The position numbers and the translations under genes were made by a program. Source: Homarus americanus (Eukaryota > Arthropoda > Malacostraca > Decapoda > Nephropidae). Taken from it: a stretch of DNA of 64,000 bases. Below, piece after piece: positions 50,222 through 64,000 of this stretch (positions within the stretch are counted from its first letter, which is position 1; each line of letters opens with the position of its first letter). The notes under the pieces were generated by a model. It made no database searches and had not been told where the DNA came from. It was given only the letters and a program-made list of their open reading frames with translations. Location of the stretch: positions 4,229,061 through 4,293,060 of the forward strand of contig NW_024732415.1 of the NCBI RefSeq assembly GCF_018991925.1. Reading direction: 5' to 3'.

Positions 50222-50400
50222 CCTAGCAAACTTAACCTAAAATAACCCAATCAAACCTAACTTTAACCCTTAACTACCTTAGCCTAACATGACTTAATTT
50301 ATTAACCTAGTTAACCCCTAGGGAATTTAACCTAACATAACCCAATATAATCTAACTTTTACCCCTAACTTAACCTAATATAACCCAATCTAACAAAACT
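50222..50400. repeat. Degenerate CCTAA-rich (telomere-like) tract
   Basis: TAACCTAACATAACCCAATC-like motifs recur imperfectly. Other short CCTAA runs occur at 36124-36139, 36930 and 51748. Confidence 0.55.
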
Positions 50401-50504
50401 ATAACCAAGATAATGGCATCCCGAATATCGTACCGTTAACCATTTCATAAAAGAAACATTACACAAAGACCCGTCGATGTAACAAAAAACACACCCCAAC
50501 TTAC

Positions 50505-50677
50505 CTGAGCCATGCATGGTGGTCATAAGGAAGCTCACACGGAAGTACTGTACGTAGCTAGTGAGGTCACCTTATTTATACACTGAAGGTTTTGACTGCA
50601 GAAGGCGGCAGTGAGGCAGACGCTGGGCCATTACACCGGTCCGTTTAGCATTAAGACTCCTCACAACACTATCGTAC
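50505..50677 (-). other. Candidate 5' exon with start codon, minus strand
   Basis: CTTTAACAG acceptor, 173 nt of moderate GC, then ATGACCACCATGCATGGCTC and a CAG|GTAAGT donor ending in phase 1. The Kozak-like ACCACCATG and consensus splice sites make a real 5' exon plausible. It may be an upstream ENPP exon or belong to another gene; the downstream partner is unknown. Confidence 0.35.
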
Positions 50678-53600
50678 CTGTTAAAGAAAACACAAGGTAA
50701 AAGATAAATCAGTCAGGAATATTCATGCAAGGACACTGAAGGCAACAAAGCAACATGAAAACAATACAACGCCAAATGATAAAACAAAAAGAACTTGGGC
50801 AAATATTAAAGAGATGTAACAAAGTAAAACAGTCAGGGAGTGAAATTAAATGAAGATAATATATCGATGCAGCGCCATATAAAGAAAAACATCAGAGTAT
50901 TTGTCTTTAGTGTAAATATTTAAATAAACGTCTCACAAAGTAATACAATCCAGGAGTGAGTGAAGTTAATATAAGCATAATAGAACGCTAATTTAGGAGA
51001 TTAATAATATAATTCGCCATCGACTAAACACTATGAAAGAGGTTCCAGTACAAGGTAATAGCTATCACTCAATATAAATAAGGATGAAATAGTTCCTTTA
51101 ACGACGATGTAACCCGTATATAGAGGGCAAGAAGTCATTAATCGTCTTTCAATGTGACACAGTTAAGTAGAAATTACAGATATTTCCTGCAGTAGTACCA
51201 ATAACGACAAGCCCAGGTGAACAGTGACAAATACAGACACCCAAATACAAAAACCCGACAAATTCGGATAGTATTACCCGACATACATGCAGACAACCAG
51301 ATTTTAGTAACCGACAAATAGGCCGATAATATTACCTAATAAATGCAGTTACTCATACTTTGTACTGTATCAACCCACCCAATATTTTCCTTATCTAACA
51401 AGTACAAAATTACAGTAAATCCACAACAACAACAACGCTAAAAAACGCAAATAACAACCAGGAGGTTTTACCCCCGTACGCCTGTCTGAAAACCCGGAAA
51501 TACTGAACTTTGTCTATAATGGCAGAACTGGGTACATGTGCATATTACAGCAACCATGGAATTTGAAGGGAAAAAAAAGTGGTTTTATGATGGGTTTTGA
51601 TGCGATTAGTTCATCTCTGACCTTCGTTTTTGTCGGAAATCACTCGTTTGTGATTTAGCCCCCCATAATAGTTCTATCGATTGCGTGTTCTGATTTCCCG
51701 GTACTCTGTGTTTGCTAACTTATACCATATAACCAAATTAAACCTAACCTAACAACTTAGGCGGGAACTCCGCCCCCGGACCCCCAAGCGCTACTGTATG
51801 TAATAACCCTAGAGTCGCGTGGTCAGCCTCCACAAGAATATAAATAGCTGTTAAGAGTATTTCTTACCTTACACCGAATCAGGGACCAGAGTACGTCGTG
51901 GGTTCCTCTGTTCCCTAAAGTTTCCTTTAGAGAACTAGTGTGACGCCACTTTAACTAACCTAACTTAATGCAATTTCAAACTTTAAGTCCATATGACGCC
52001 ACACATTCAATCACTACATCTTCAACATGTACACACATACACACTAACACACACAAACATTGTCTAAGTCACCATAAACGTTCTGCCTCAGAAATAGCTA
52101 GTACTGTATAACCTGCCCTTAAGATATAAAAAAGGGTGTACAGGTATGTTTTTCTGGGGGTCATTTAAGGCCAGGGATCACACACACACATAGCAACAAA
52201 CTTGCCCTTTGTCTGGACGTATACCTTAACTACTGTATTCTATTATCTTATGTAACCCATGTGTTTACCTTGTATAAATTCACTGTTGGTGCATACTGTA
52301 TGTATTGTGCATATCTGTATTAAGTATTCTGGGCTGCTGTATTTTGTGTATATCAATATCACTATGGGTGCATGAAGTTACCTAGAACTCTGTTGTGTAA
52401 TAAACCACGCACCTTCATTCTTAAACATTTTAATGTACATTATGCAGCAGTTACCCAGTGTGATGTGCTGCCAGCACCACTCAAGATAATCACGTAATGA
52501 TGCATTTTGACATTTTGCCACCGTTCACACTGAAAAGTGAAGCTCATCATAGAGTACAATATATCTGATCATATCAATCATAATACACAATTAAAGGGAA
52601 CTGGAATATAACTTTGAGTTAGGTTCTGTAGTTTCTATGTAATACGTCTTTTACCACAAAGTAGTGGTCGGTCGGACAATCATCCATCTTACCCTGACAA
52701 TGTAAATAGGCAGTGAGTGCTTCTACCGCTGTTGTTTTTCCTCATTACTTAATAAATAGTGAAATCTCTGCCTCATGAGACTTTCGCTAAGTCTCCACTT
52801 TAACGAGATGTCTCTCTCCAATGTGGATAAAGCAATCTTAGTGAGGATCATTTAAAAAACCTGGAAGATCCTCTTTAAAAATAAGTTTACATACGAGTAC
52901 ATAGCTGACCTGGGTTGTACAGTACAGTACTACACAGAGTAAAGGTAAATCTGGATTAGCCTATTACCTGTAGTACACGTGGCGGCCTATAATGTGGTGG
53001 TCAGCGTACATGATTGGGAAATAAATTATGTGCAAGTTCTTTGTTTCGTTTACCTTTGTCTACCCAGCAATAATTGGGAACTTGGACTGAAGGATCATGT
53101 TTCGAGGTACAGTATTGTAATTGTTAGCCAATGCAGTTGGCAAGTTGTCCGGTCTTCTTAAATATTAATCCTCGACAGTGATTTTCACACTTCGTTACCT
53201 CAGATTGTGGTTGTTGTGTTGGCGGCAGCTTCCAAACCTTAACTATACGTTTGGGTGGCCTTAGGGTGAGCACCACCGAACACAGTACACCTAACCGCCA
53301 GCTTAGCTGCAGACAATACGTAGCCACCGGACGAGTTTACGACTTAGGAGCTATCAGGTGTCATTATGAACGACACATGTGATGTTTGGGACTGAACTAA
53401 GTTTCCACATACCTGATCTGTATTAGCCAGTCAATATTTAATGGAAATGTGGAATAAATTATTCGGGAATAAGAAAAATAGTCTTGAGTGTGAGGTTTCA
53501 CTGTACTGTACAGTATATTGACATTTTAGCTTATTCCTCAAGGGTTTCATTGAACAATAAATTGATTCACAATTTTTTTTTCTTAATTACACTTCAGATC

Positions 53601-54289
53601 AGATTCTTTGTATTTCTATTCAAGGAGCTTTAAAGAATGGTAGTTTGTACTTTAAAATAGTTAACTTTTCTCCGAGTAACACTGATTTTAGAGGCCAGTA
53701 TACTTTTTCCATCACTGTAGCTACCACAAAAGGTAAAGATCAGGTCCAGAGTACAACTTCATAAAGCTCTCCAGTGTTTACCTGTACATGGTAGTTGGTT
53801 TTAATATTAAGGCAGAACTGAGTATACCTTGCCAAATGACATAATACTGACAACTTCATAATTTTTGGGCCGTTTTCAGTGCTTCGGTTTTGTTTTGTTT
53901 TCGATTGTAGACTGGTGATTGGTAGTTTCAAACCGTTCCATCGAGTCATCTGAGAAAAATATATATATTTTTTTTATATTCTTATTTTTTCGCCCCCGGG
54001 GCCCCGTTGTGAGTCGTTTGATCTGTGCCCGGGTAAGCTAATTCCCGGGGGGCATACAGGCAATAATTTTTTATACAATTTGCCTTAAGATGGAACGCTC
54101 CAGCGTGGATGTGATGTACTGTACTGTGAATGTTACGTGTTCATGTTAAACCGTCTTGTCTTTGGGACTGTAAGGCTTGCCTTGGGGAAAAAATGGCAAA
54201 TATAGCTTTTAAAGTATGTTACACCAAATCTATTTAATTCTGTAGGTTTTAGAAAACGATTTTCACCAATAAAATATTTACAACGTGGG

Positions 54290-54910
54290 CTTGCGAATAG
54301 TGTGGGCCACGATACTGATGTGGTGTCTGACACTTCAGCCTCGTATGTATTCATCATCAGGTGTTAGTATACTGTACGGGTATAACAGGAAGTGGATTGC
54401 TGTAGTAGTGTTTAACCTTGTATCTAATATTGAAGAAAGTGCCTAAATGTAGCTTTTCAGCCTTGTATCAATATTTTAACCTTGTATTTATCATCAGGTG
54501 AAAGCACTGGTATGACAGGTACTGGATTATAGTGGAAGGATTCAAACCAAAAATCTAAATTGGTGTCCGATAATAAATCTTGTATCTAACACTTAATGAA
54601 AGGTTTGAGTTTAGTTATTCCATCACTTATATAACATTTCAACTAATTATCACCAGGTGAGTGATACGAGACAGAAGATTATTCAACATAAGAATATATT
54701 TATCCCGGTGTCCAACAAATTAATCTTATATCTAACATTTATTGAAAGGTTCTAATGTAGTTCTTCCACCGCTATTAAAGTGTGACAATAAGTAGATACC
54801 GGTGCGCGTAATTATGGCGAGTGCTTAAACGGAAATTTAACTTGTCATATATTTCAATTTATTCTGAAATAGCTGAGTGCCTTAATGTAGTCGTTCAACC
54901 TCGTATCTCA
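54290..54910. repeat. Degenerate satellite-like repeat, about 160-bp period
   Basis: CTTGTATCTAA(C/T)A-type and ATCATCAGGTG-type motifs recur in the same order at about 54350/54420, 54490/54585 and 54650/54730, with further decayed copies to 54910. Confidence 0.55.
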
Positions 54911-55639
54911 TATCTATTAACGTATCCTAGTATCCGAAATGCCTAGAAGATAAAGTAATCTAGATACCAGAAACAGATGAGGCCTGAGGAGGAAGGGAGA
55001 AACAACATGAAATAAGAAAAACAAAAAAGGGAGAAATAAATAAAAAAGTCGGAGTAATTTTTGGAACTGGAAGCAAAACCAGTGAATACACGAAGTTGGA
55101 TAATGTTCAAATGTTGTCAAGACTTTAATTCTACGTTGAAATGACGTCGACTGGGGGAGTTGGGAAGTGAGAGGCGGGACTAAAGAGGAAGGTAGTGTAA
55201 AGGTTGATGCCCCTTACTACAGGCAGATCGGCGAGCCGGGAATTCTAGTAAGGCGAGTTTTTATAACTTTTGGCGAGAAGATGCACCTTCCCCCTGTTGA
55301 CCTCCGACCACCGTTAGCACCTACATAACTTTATTGACAAGATGCCCGTCTTCCTGTTTTAGTCTAACACATCATATGCGAGTTTGATTTTGAATATTTC
55401 ATAAAATTTTTAGGCATATTTCCATGTGTTCAGCTGAATGCTTTGGTAATATTTTATATACTGTACTGTATATATAATTAATCTTTTCATTCTGCGTTTT
55501 CATTATTTCTTTCAGGTCAGACAAAACAACCAAGAGATGCTGGGGAGAGAACACATCAATGTACAGTACTATTTTTTTTCATAGTAAGGTAACTACATGT
55601 ACTAGCGAGCTATGAGCAGGATCGCGGCTGTTGGTAACG

Positions 55640-55850
55640 GTGCACCAATAAAATCCAAACGATTACTTAGGAGACAAAATCTACCCATTAATATTAAATT
55701 TACAGTAATCGACAAAATCCCACCAGACAATTTTCAACATAAAAAATATTAAATTTCAACAGGTAATTCCTCTATTGGACAAAATCCTACTTAACCATTT
55801 TCTACTGGACAAAATCCCGCTAGATAATTTCCTACAGGAGAAAAGATCTA
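55640..55850. repeat. Degenerate tandem repeat (GGACAAAATCC units)
   Basis: About five copies of a 30-38-bp unit containing ACTGGACAAAATCCCGCTAG, most regular at 55770-55840. Confidence 0.65.
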
Positions 55851-57459
55851 GCCATCAAAATAAACGGGAAAAAAAATTCGCAGTCTCAATATTCCGTAAA
55901 TCTTCATACCCCTATGTTAAACAATATGTCATCCACAAACTAGAAACACAAGTCAACAACACTCAGCCACGTTTTTTCTGTACCCAAAAGTATTGGCCTA
56001 ATTACTCTATGGATTACCTTGTGCAGCATAATATCAGCATAATATTAGAGTAAAATTTTACAGGCGGCTAAAGTTTGGCGAAGAATAACGACCAAAAAGT
56101 GTTGGTTCATCTCAAGGTACATCCACGAGGCGCAAAACAAACACGCCGAGGACAGCTGCGTCTGACATTTCTTGTGTGACAGGTGACCATAATGCAAATG
56201 ACTTGGAATGTCTAAGTTCACGCTATTAAGAGACTCTGAACACACCGTCGGTTCAGCTATTATCATAAATCATTACAATCAGTTATGGTTCGGTTTCACA
56301 AACTGCTTCTGTACAGTTTACGTACTGTATACACAAAAGGGTATGCACACTGCCACATGTAAGCCAGTGCCAGATTCACGCATGGACAAACTGGGCTGCA
56401 GGATACCAACGATCCTCAAGGCTCGCAGGGGCCTAAGCACCACTCGTCAATGACCGAAGTGTAGAATTCTTGCCCTGAAGTAAATTACCTGACGAAAATT
56501 GGCAATTTTCCAACCTAAAATCGGTGATTTTTTTGAGATGACGTCTTGCATCCCCGATCATATCATACCTAATTATAAGCTTGGTATCGGCAACCGTTAC
56601 CAGACTGTGGCTAAACAGCAGCCAAAATATTCCCATTATACACGATTACGGTTAGTTGGGAATTCTACGTCCCTGATAGTTTAAAAAAAAAATCCATGAA
56701 CTTTATTACATTACTGTAGTAAGTTTTATTCGTGAATATTCGTGAAATGGGATTAAAACACTGGAACATGCATGGGTGTCCATTGAAATTATCAGCTCAC
56801 GACCTCATTAATCAGGCCTTGATTTAAACGCACACACAGACATTCATATGCATACAGTATATTGTACTAGATTGCAAACGTATTCTCACCAAGACTGAGA
56901 TGAAGATAGTTCAGTACACTATTTGAATACATTTTATTTCATGTACGTGAACAGAAAGACAAATACTGGACAAGCATCAAATATGTCACTTTCATTGTAC
57001 AGTCGTAACTTACGAAGTTCGGCGGACACTGCAGCGCTCACCTCCCTCATTGAGGGTTGTTGATACGATCCCTGGACACTTCCAGTCGTAAACGGATGCC
57101 CGACTTTGTAGTTTGAAAAGTGAAGGCGGCCTCATCATGCACTGAAAAACAGTAGAATTGTAATGTACTGTATCCGCATTGCCCAGGCTTATTCACCTTG
57201 AAGTGAAATCCAAGCTAGATGTCAAATAAATTATAATACCAGTTAAATTCACAATGGTGGGAACACACTCATGAGAGAAAACCAAAACATAAACCGATAT
57301 CACACATACATTATTCATAAACAAAAATAATCACATCAACAGATACATTTCAGAAAGTGAACTTGAGGGATGCTAAAAACAAGGACGATCACATACTCGT
57401 TCTATAAACTTGACCTAGAAAACCTATTGAGTATAGTGTCTCAGCTACCCGCCAAATTC

Positions 57460-57745
57460 TCCTCGTAACGCTTCCTGGCCACGTCCCTGATAATTTTCGC
57501 TTTGTTCCGGTCACTTCCTCAATGTTGTTTATTTTCCCTATGCCATGGTAACTACCCCCGCACCCTGACACATTCCCCGCGCCTTGGTCACTTCCTTGTG
57601 TCTTGGTCACTTATGACGCTTTGATCCCAGGTCACTTTCTTTGTATCCTAGTCACTTTCCTGGTGCCCTCGTCGCTTACCCCATACTCTGGCAACTTCTC
57701 CCTAGCTATAGCCACTTTCCAATCCCATGGTCACTTCCTCCAGTA
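57460..57745. repeat. Degenerate GGTCACTTCC tandem repeat, about 20-24-bp unit
   Basis: Roughly ten imperfect copies of CTTGGTCACTTCCT-like units with Pyr-rich linkers. The open minus frame through it is repeat-derived. Confidence 0.7.
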
Positions 57746-57910
57746 CTAACACTGTACTGTACAAATCATAACGAAGTAACGAAGGATAGTTCAACCGTCC
57801 AACCGGCTAGTTAGCTTATTAGTGGTGAATTTATAGAAAATAACAAATAAATAAAAAAATGGAATTGGGAGACTGATAGAAATGCGAGCTGAGACTCCTG
57901 AGAGGGTAGA

Positions 57911-58203
57911 TTCAATTCAATTTCAATTGTTTATTCCTTGATAGAGGAAGCGGGATCCTAGTGCTGTCACTAGGTACCCCTGTACAATGACACCAGAATC
58001 ATCTGGCAAGTGTGAAAAGTATATACAGTATAAATATTATAAAGGGGCTTACTAAAGCCTAAGGAAGGAAGGATGTTCCTTTAACACATAATCAATATTA
58101 TTTACAAAATATCTGGCCAGTATTGGGAGGATCATCGTGTCTCCGTCAGGGGGTCGTGGAGTGGTGGTCCAGCAGGCGTCACGGAAGCGTTGTGTGTGGG
58201 TGA
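57911..58203 (-). mobile_element. 5'-truncated LINE copy with target-site duplication
   Basis: About 293 bp, closely similar to 8037-8330 of the full copy (tail, hairpin at 57957-57974, 3' UTR and the last ORF2 codons), with a handful of substitutions. Flanked by a 10-bp direct repeat AGAGGGTAGA (57901-57910 and 58204-58213). Typical product of target-primed reverse transcription that stopped early. Confidence 0.95.
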
Positions 58204-59074
58204 AGAGGGTAGATATATACACTAATAGGAAATCCTGTACGTGGCTCGCATAGAAAGTAACTCACTATTACTGTATGAACGGTTACCGGAAAAAAGGATT
58301 GTTCGACTATATTTGTTGATGGAAAGAATGAAATGAAAGTGCACTATGTGACAGTACGACATGGTAGTTTTTCACTTAGTAGAAGCAAAATCAATATTGT
58401 AGTAAATGTTAAGTTACAGGATGGATGAACGAGATTCAAAGAAATGTGAAGGTTATAAATTTCAATAGTTAAGGAAAAGTATAGCTGAAAGATTGAAAGA
58501 AATCAAGATATAATGGGCGAGAGTAAGGAATCCATTCGTGACATTCAATAGGTAAAGAAAAGAAATGGAAAATCACTTCCAACGAAAGTGAACTCCTACT
58601 AAAGTTTTGGCAGGTACTATTATCTAGTGTTAAGCCGATTCAATACATTGCATGAAAATTACTGCAGAATTAAAGCGATGCATTAAAAACTATAATACCG
58701 GAATTCCATCTTACTTTGAGTGAAAGCGGTGAACTAAAATACGGTAAGCAATCAAGGTGTTTACCTTGTTTTCCTTAGGCTGGTTGCATATTCTTCTCCC
58801 TGGTTCTTCTCTCAGTTTACAACAGCAGTATCTACACAATTTGCTTCCCCCGTAACTACGTTACCTCAGGTATGGTCGCACCTACAAGTAACTCAAGTTG
58901 AGTTCTTGTCTTGTAAACTCCCGCATCCGCGGTTAATATCGCCTAGTCCTGCCTATAATGCGTACTGTTAATTATGGAAAATTAATGTACCCTAAAGGCC
59001 CATTCTAAGAAAAGTCCGATTCCAGCACATACACTTAGCCTTCACTTACGGAACTGTTAACTTTGGTACCCATC

Positions 59075-59150
59075 CACAGCTGGGTACACTGGGGATGCCA
59101 GCTGCCCGAGGAGAGGCGACCACTGTATCCACTCAACAACCACTGCAACT
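59075..59150 (-). mobile_element. tRNA-derived SINE fragment, degenerate
   Basis: Minus strand GTTGTTGAGTGGATACAGTG, then GTCGCCTCTCC and CCCAGTGTACCCAGCTGTGG, related to the copies near 32.8 and 25.4 kb. The B box is lost. Confidence 0.5.
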
Positions 59151-60022
59151 TATTGTAAATTATAATAAAGTTCAAACAAGAACTCGTTGTAGTTCGCGTT
59201 TTTTCAGCTACAACTCATCATTTACTTGTGTCAAAACTATGCAATAAACTCATCTTCAGGTAGATTGTTTCTTGATACAGAATATACCGACACTATCATT
59301 CCAGAGTAGGGTGTTAGTGACGGTACTGATGGGTAATGCGGCAGTGCAACCATATGATCCTACACCTTAATTTCGTATTGTAACAGGTACAAGTGCATGT
59401 ATCGAGATCATGGGAATGGTTCCAAGCTACGTAAGACTTTGCATAAATTATTTACATAAGTTATTTTATATTTTCTTCCAGGTTAATGTGTAAACAGATT
59501 CTATCGTCTTAGGTTCTCCAGTAACAATTATCTCTACGCAGCCATGTGCAGCCTCCTGGCGACCAAGTGCTCCTACAGGACGTCGCACGTCAGCTATTAA
59601 TGCACGAGAGTTGAATAAGGGATGTCCGACTGTGCTAACATGTTGGTGTTTTACTTGAAAATCCACTGCTGTTATTGTTGCGCCTAAAGTGTCAATAATT
59701 ACTGTATAATTTATCGAGGTACAATATCAGCCGAAACTAAATAGGTCCCCTTACGAAAAACAATGAAGCTCTCGCCACACATTATGTCCCTTGACTAGCA
59801 TCGACCAGTTTAGTTTCAATCCAAACGCTGCTTTGTGTTATACAGCAAGGTTTATAGATGACAAAAGGTATAGTACACTTTGGGTCTTCCTTTGATTCGC
59901 TCGTCTGCATCATGAAGATGTTAGTAAGACCAGAGCCGAGTTTGTCAATATTATAATTTCATAATCTTTGCAACACCTGTTCTCGCCAAACTTCGTGTTT
60001 TCTTCTTTCCTTGTGGTTATCA

Positions 60023-61071
<1,049 letters not shown>

Positions 61072-62551
61072 TATATATATATATATATATATATAAACTA
61101 CTGAATTTTCACAAATGATACGAACTACAAGTTAGCAACGTTTACCTTTACAATCACTCCAAAATAAGACTGTATTACTGCTGGTAGTATGGCACACGCA
61201 CGAACTCTTCGCTCACTGACAGACGGAAGCGGCGTGAAGTTCCGGCTTCCGGGAACTTCGAAAAGCCTAAAATAATTCTTAATGCCCGATGGATTGTACT
61301 GATAGCTCAATTTCTTGTAATAAATAAATACCGATAAGTAAAATTTTAAAATGCACAAATCTATTATCAGATTTGTATTACACTGTATCTGTCTGAAAAC
61401 TAAAGATTTTTATCTGGTTTGTCAATGTGGAATTTGTGAAACTGATGCCACGATTTACTGTACTTATTATCCAGCTCGATGTCATGTTATGTTTGTCTGT
61501 ACATAAAGGTTAGCATAAACTTACTATAATACTAAATTTATATCTTCAAAATTTACAAGAATTTGTTTGCACCTTAGGTCATAAGTTTTAGGATGACAGT
61601 GACACATGATCAGTAACAATTGTCCATTCAAACTCCAATTTCGTTAAAATTACTTTTGTAATTAAATAAAATATACAAAGCATCGCTTATCAAACCGGGA
61701 TAATAACCTGATCGTCAATTGTATTGTCTTGATTGGAATATTTGATTCAACACTTAATGAATTCAACTGAAGTTTTTGAGAATTACAATCCCTTTCACAA
61801 ATTTCACAAGATCAAACGTGGAAAGGGAACTACGTACAATATATGTATTTGTAGCTTCAGTGTATATTTAACACTGTATGAAGAGCTCTGGTTATAATGG
61901 CTAAATGAACTAAATCCCCCAATAATCGGAAATCAATTCTTCATGTGGAACGAAGTAGAACAGCTTGGCCAGTTGAAATCAGTAACATGTAAAGCAATTT
62001 ATTTGGTTGCATTACTGTGCATAATACATTTTTTTTATTATCACTTGGATAATACAGGGATAAACGTTGTCACAATCACTGTCAGTTCCAGGATACAGTA
62101 CCGGTATCTCAATGGGGGTACAAGGTGTGACCACATATCAGTTTGTATTATAACTGTTGGGGTAAACTGACCTGAACATAATAGGCTATCCTCTTTTAGG
62201 TGATGTCTGATACAATAGATCACAGGGAAACCCTTCAGGGGTGTCTGAGCCAGTTTGAATAGAGTTGGTGTAAAACATTGATTCAGAATACTGTACAGTA
62301 AACCAGGTTTCACACACAAAATTAATTATAACCCTCCTTACAATGTTTGTCTGGGGATTAACCCTGTGTCCCCTCTATGCTGAATAAAATGGTCTGGTGT
62401 TTAATTAGCCAAATAAAGAGTGGCTTACCTGTAGTATAGGGGTTAAGGGTCATGACAATAATAAAACTTTAAGCAGCTACCTAACCTTTTATTGTGCAAT
62501 CCAATGTGGAAACATGAAGGGAAGCTTCCGTATGTACTGTACAGTACAGTA

Positions 62552-63196
62552 CAGGCATCCCCCACGTTACGGAAGGGTTGCGTCCCTGGAAAATTGACCG
62601 TATTGCGAAATTCCGTAACGCGAAACCTATTTTCCCATTGCCTTCCATTATAAAACTAGAGACGCTTTCCTAAGGAATTTTTTTCGGCCCTAAAAAAGTA
62701 ATTCAGGCACTTTTATGAATGAAATCAAACATTTATAAACACATACAATACAGTACATTAAATAATTGATGATATCCCTTCTTAAAACATCAAGTTTAAT
62801 ATCCAATGTAATGCCGTTGCGGCTTCTTTTTGCATTACTGCGGTCACTTCCACTTGATGGCCTCTTTCCAGTCATCTTGAATAAGGGTAATGCACTGAAC
62901 TGTACTTACTGTACGTTTGTAAAAGTTAAATCCAACTGCTGGGGAGAGAAACATGCGCACACACTGGAAGCACTAGTACAGTAGCAAACACCAAGAAATC
63001 CACACCAACCAAATTATAATTTAAAAAAAAAAAAAATTATATGCCGGTAGTGATTTTTTTTTTAAATTGTTAAAATTTACCCCAATTTCTGTAAGGGCGA
63101 ATTTTTGGGCCATATCGCGAAATTATTGGTCATAATTTACAAATTCCGTAAGAGCAAAATTCCACAACCCAGGGTTCCGTAACGCGGGGATGCCTG
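62552..63196. mobile_element. Non-autonomous Tigger-like element, 645 bp
   Basis: Left CAGGCATCCCCCACGTTACG, right (reverse complement) CAGGCATCCCCGCGTTACGG, flanked by TA (62550-51, 63197-98). The CAGGCAT-C start resembles known Tigger TIRs. Subterminal CGAAATTCCGTAACGCG-type repeats. A short minus frame (62690-62875) near the left end has a basic stretch (TGKRPSSGSDRSNAKRSRN), too short to assign. Confidence 0.88.
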
Positions 63197-63199
63197 TAC

Positions 63200-64000
63200 T
63201 GTACATTACAGTACTTTAAATTTATTGAATAATTTATCATTTTCCCATTTATCAGCTTTATAGCCAATATCCATTCAAACAATTGGTCTGTTCTTTGTTA
63301 CTCTGTCCAGTGTTAGTACAGGAAGAAACTGTAGTACCTGGAGGAAACCTGTCATGATTAGTGAATCACACTGGATGCTGTTCCACCCTTCCCATGCCTG
63401 TACTGAGACTGGACTCGAACACAGGTCAAAGTATTGAGAGATACCACCAACACACCCAACAAGTTGTTTACCTTTCTCATGAACACATGAAAGTGGATTG
63501 TTATGACAATTCTACGGTGATATGTTCAACTACGTTTTGGGTAGTGCTATGCATGCTACCTCCTTAAAATAGCAGTGCTGCCACTACCTCTATACTTAGG
63601 CAAAATGTAGCAGCTCCATCACAACAGCTATTTATTAGGAAAAGTAGCACGCTACCGATATCATCACCACCACTACTACTACTACTTTTGCATGTCTCAT
63701 GAAAACACGTTCCTTTAAGTTGAACATAAAACATTTATTTACAGAATAAGAATTGACTACGGGGCAACAAAGTTCACATAAAAATTTCAAGTTATCCCCA
63801 GATTTCTAGAAATGTGATCAGCATTGTATGCCCAGATTTGTGATGGTGTTTCATGTTACCGAGTGGTGTTGTCTGCCACCATTGTGTGTTTGAGGAGGGT
63901 TTTTCTCTTCCTCTGTGTATTGTGTAAGGGCTCAGGTACCTAGACTGTGACAGGTGTTTGGTATGACTAGCCTTGGGTGAAAAAGCTTCAACACACTTAA
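63200..64000. other. Non-coding right edge
   Basis: No gene recognised. A GACTCGAACAC motif near 63412 looks like the B box of a decayed tRNA-derived repeat on the - strand. Confidence 0.4.

Larger units (their letters stand above)
46200..54130. other. Non-coding stretch apart from listed candidates
   Basis: AT-rich, with TACTGTA/TACAGTA motifs, (TG)n, CCTAA tracts and short ORFs lacking any signature. A GGTTCATACCC B-box-like motif occurs on the - strand near 48512. Confidence 0.4.

Overview
This is a eukaryotic, animal genomic window, almost certainly from an arthropod and most likely a malacostracan (decapod-type) crustacean. The arthropod call rests on interstitial TTAGG-type repeats and on the gene content. 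The crustacean call is inference, from long AT-rich introns, very dense (TA)n/(CA)n/(TG)n microsatellites, tandem minisatellites and the mix of LINEs, tRNA-derived SINEs and pogo/Tigger-like MITEs. No prokaryotic genes, CRISPR arrays or operons are present.

Two real genes can be read, converging tail to tail. (1) On the + strand, positions 1-109 and 860-990 are the last two coding exons of a Prrx-like paired-class homeobox gene; the final exon carries the OAR motif and the stop. Its homeodomain lies left of the window. (2) On the - strand, fourteen coding exons between 24792 and 6595 build an ectonucleotide pyrophosphatase/phosphodiesterase (ENPP/NPP). All reading phases join, all recognisable metal ligands and the catalytic threonine are present, and the C-terminal nuclease-like domain is complete. 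The start codon is not resolved; candidate 5' exons lie between 26.5 and 50.7 kb.

The intron between the 11th and 12th recognised ENPP exons (14191-7955) is filled by a nearly full-length but frameshifted non-LTR retrotransposon (about 8037-13570, same strand as ENPP): gag-like ORF1 with three zinc knuckles, then AP endonuclease, reverse transcriptase, RNase H and a terminal CCHC finger. Two shorter 5'-truncated copies of the same family lie at 57911-58203 (10-bp target duplication) and 45562-45611 (about 50 bp, 8-bp duplication). A decayed CR1/Jockey-like RT tail lies at 3314-3615.

The right two thirds (25-64 kb) is AT-rich non-coding DNA. It holds minisatellites (41-bp array at 34.57-35.43 kb, CT-rich array at 44.66-45.05 kb), microsatellites, degenerate long-period repeats, four TA-flanked MITEs in three TIR types (19823-20013, 42655-42806, 60220-61071, 62552-63196), and tRNA-derived SINE fragments. 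A few exon-like islands there have no recognisable homology and are reported only as candidates. Nothing seen is a clearly new biological system. The best leads are the non-canonical GC-AG ENPP intron, the LINE 3' hairpin with its truncation series, the MITE families, and the unassigned 5' exon candidates.
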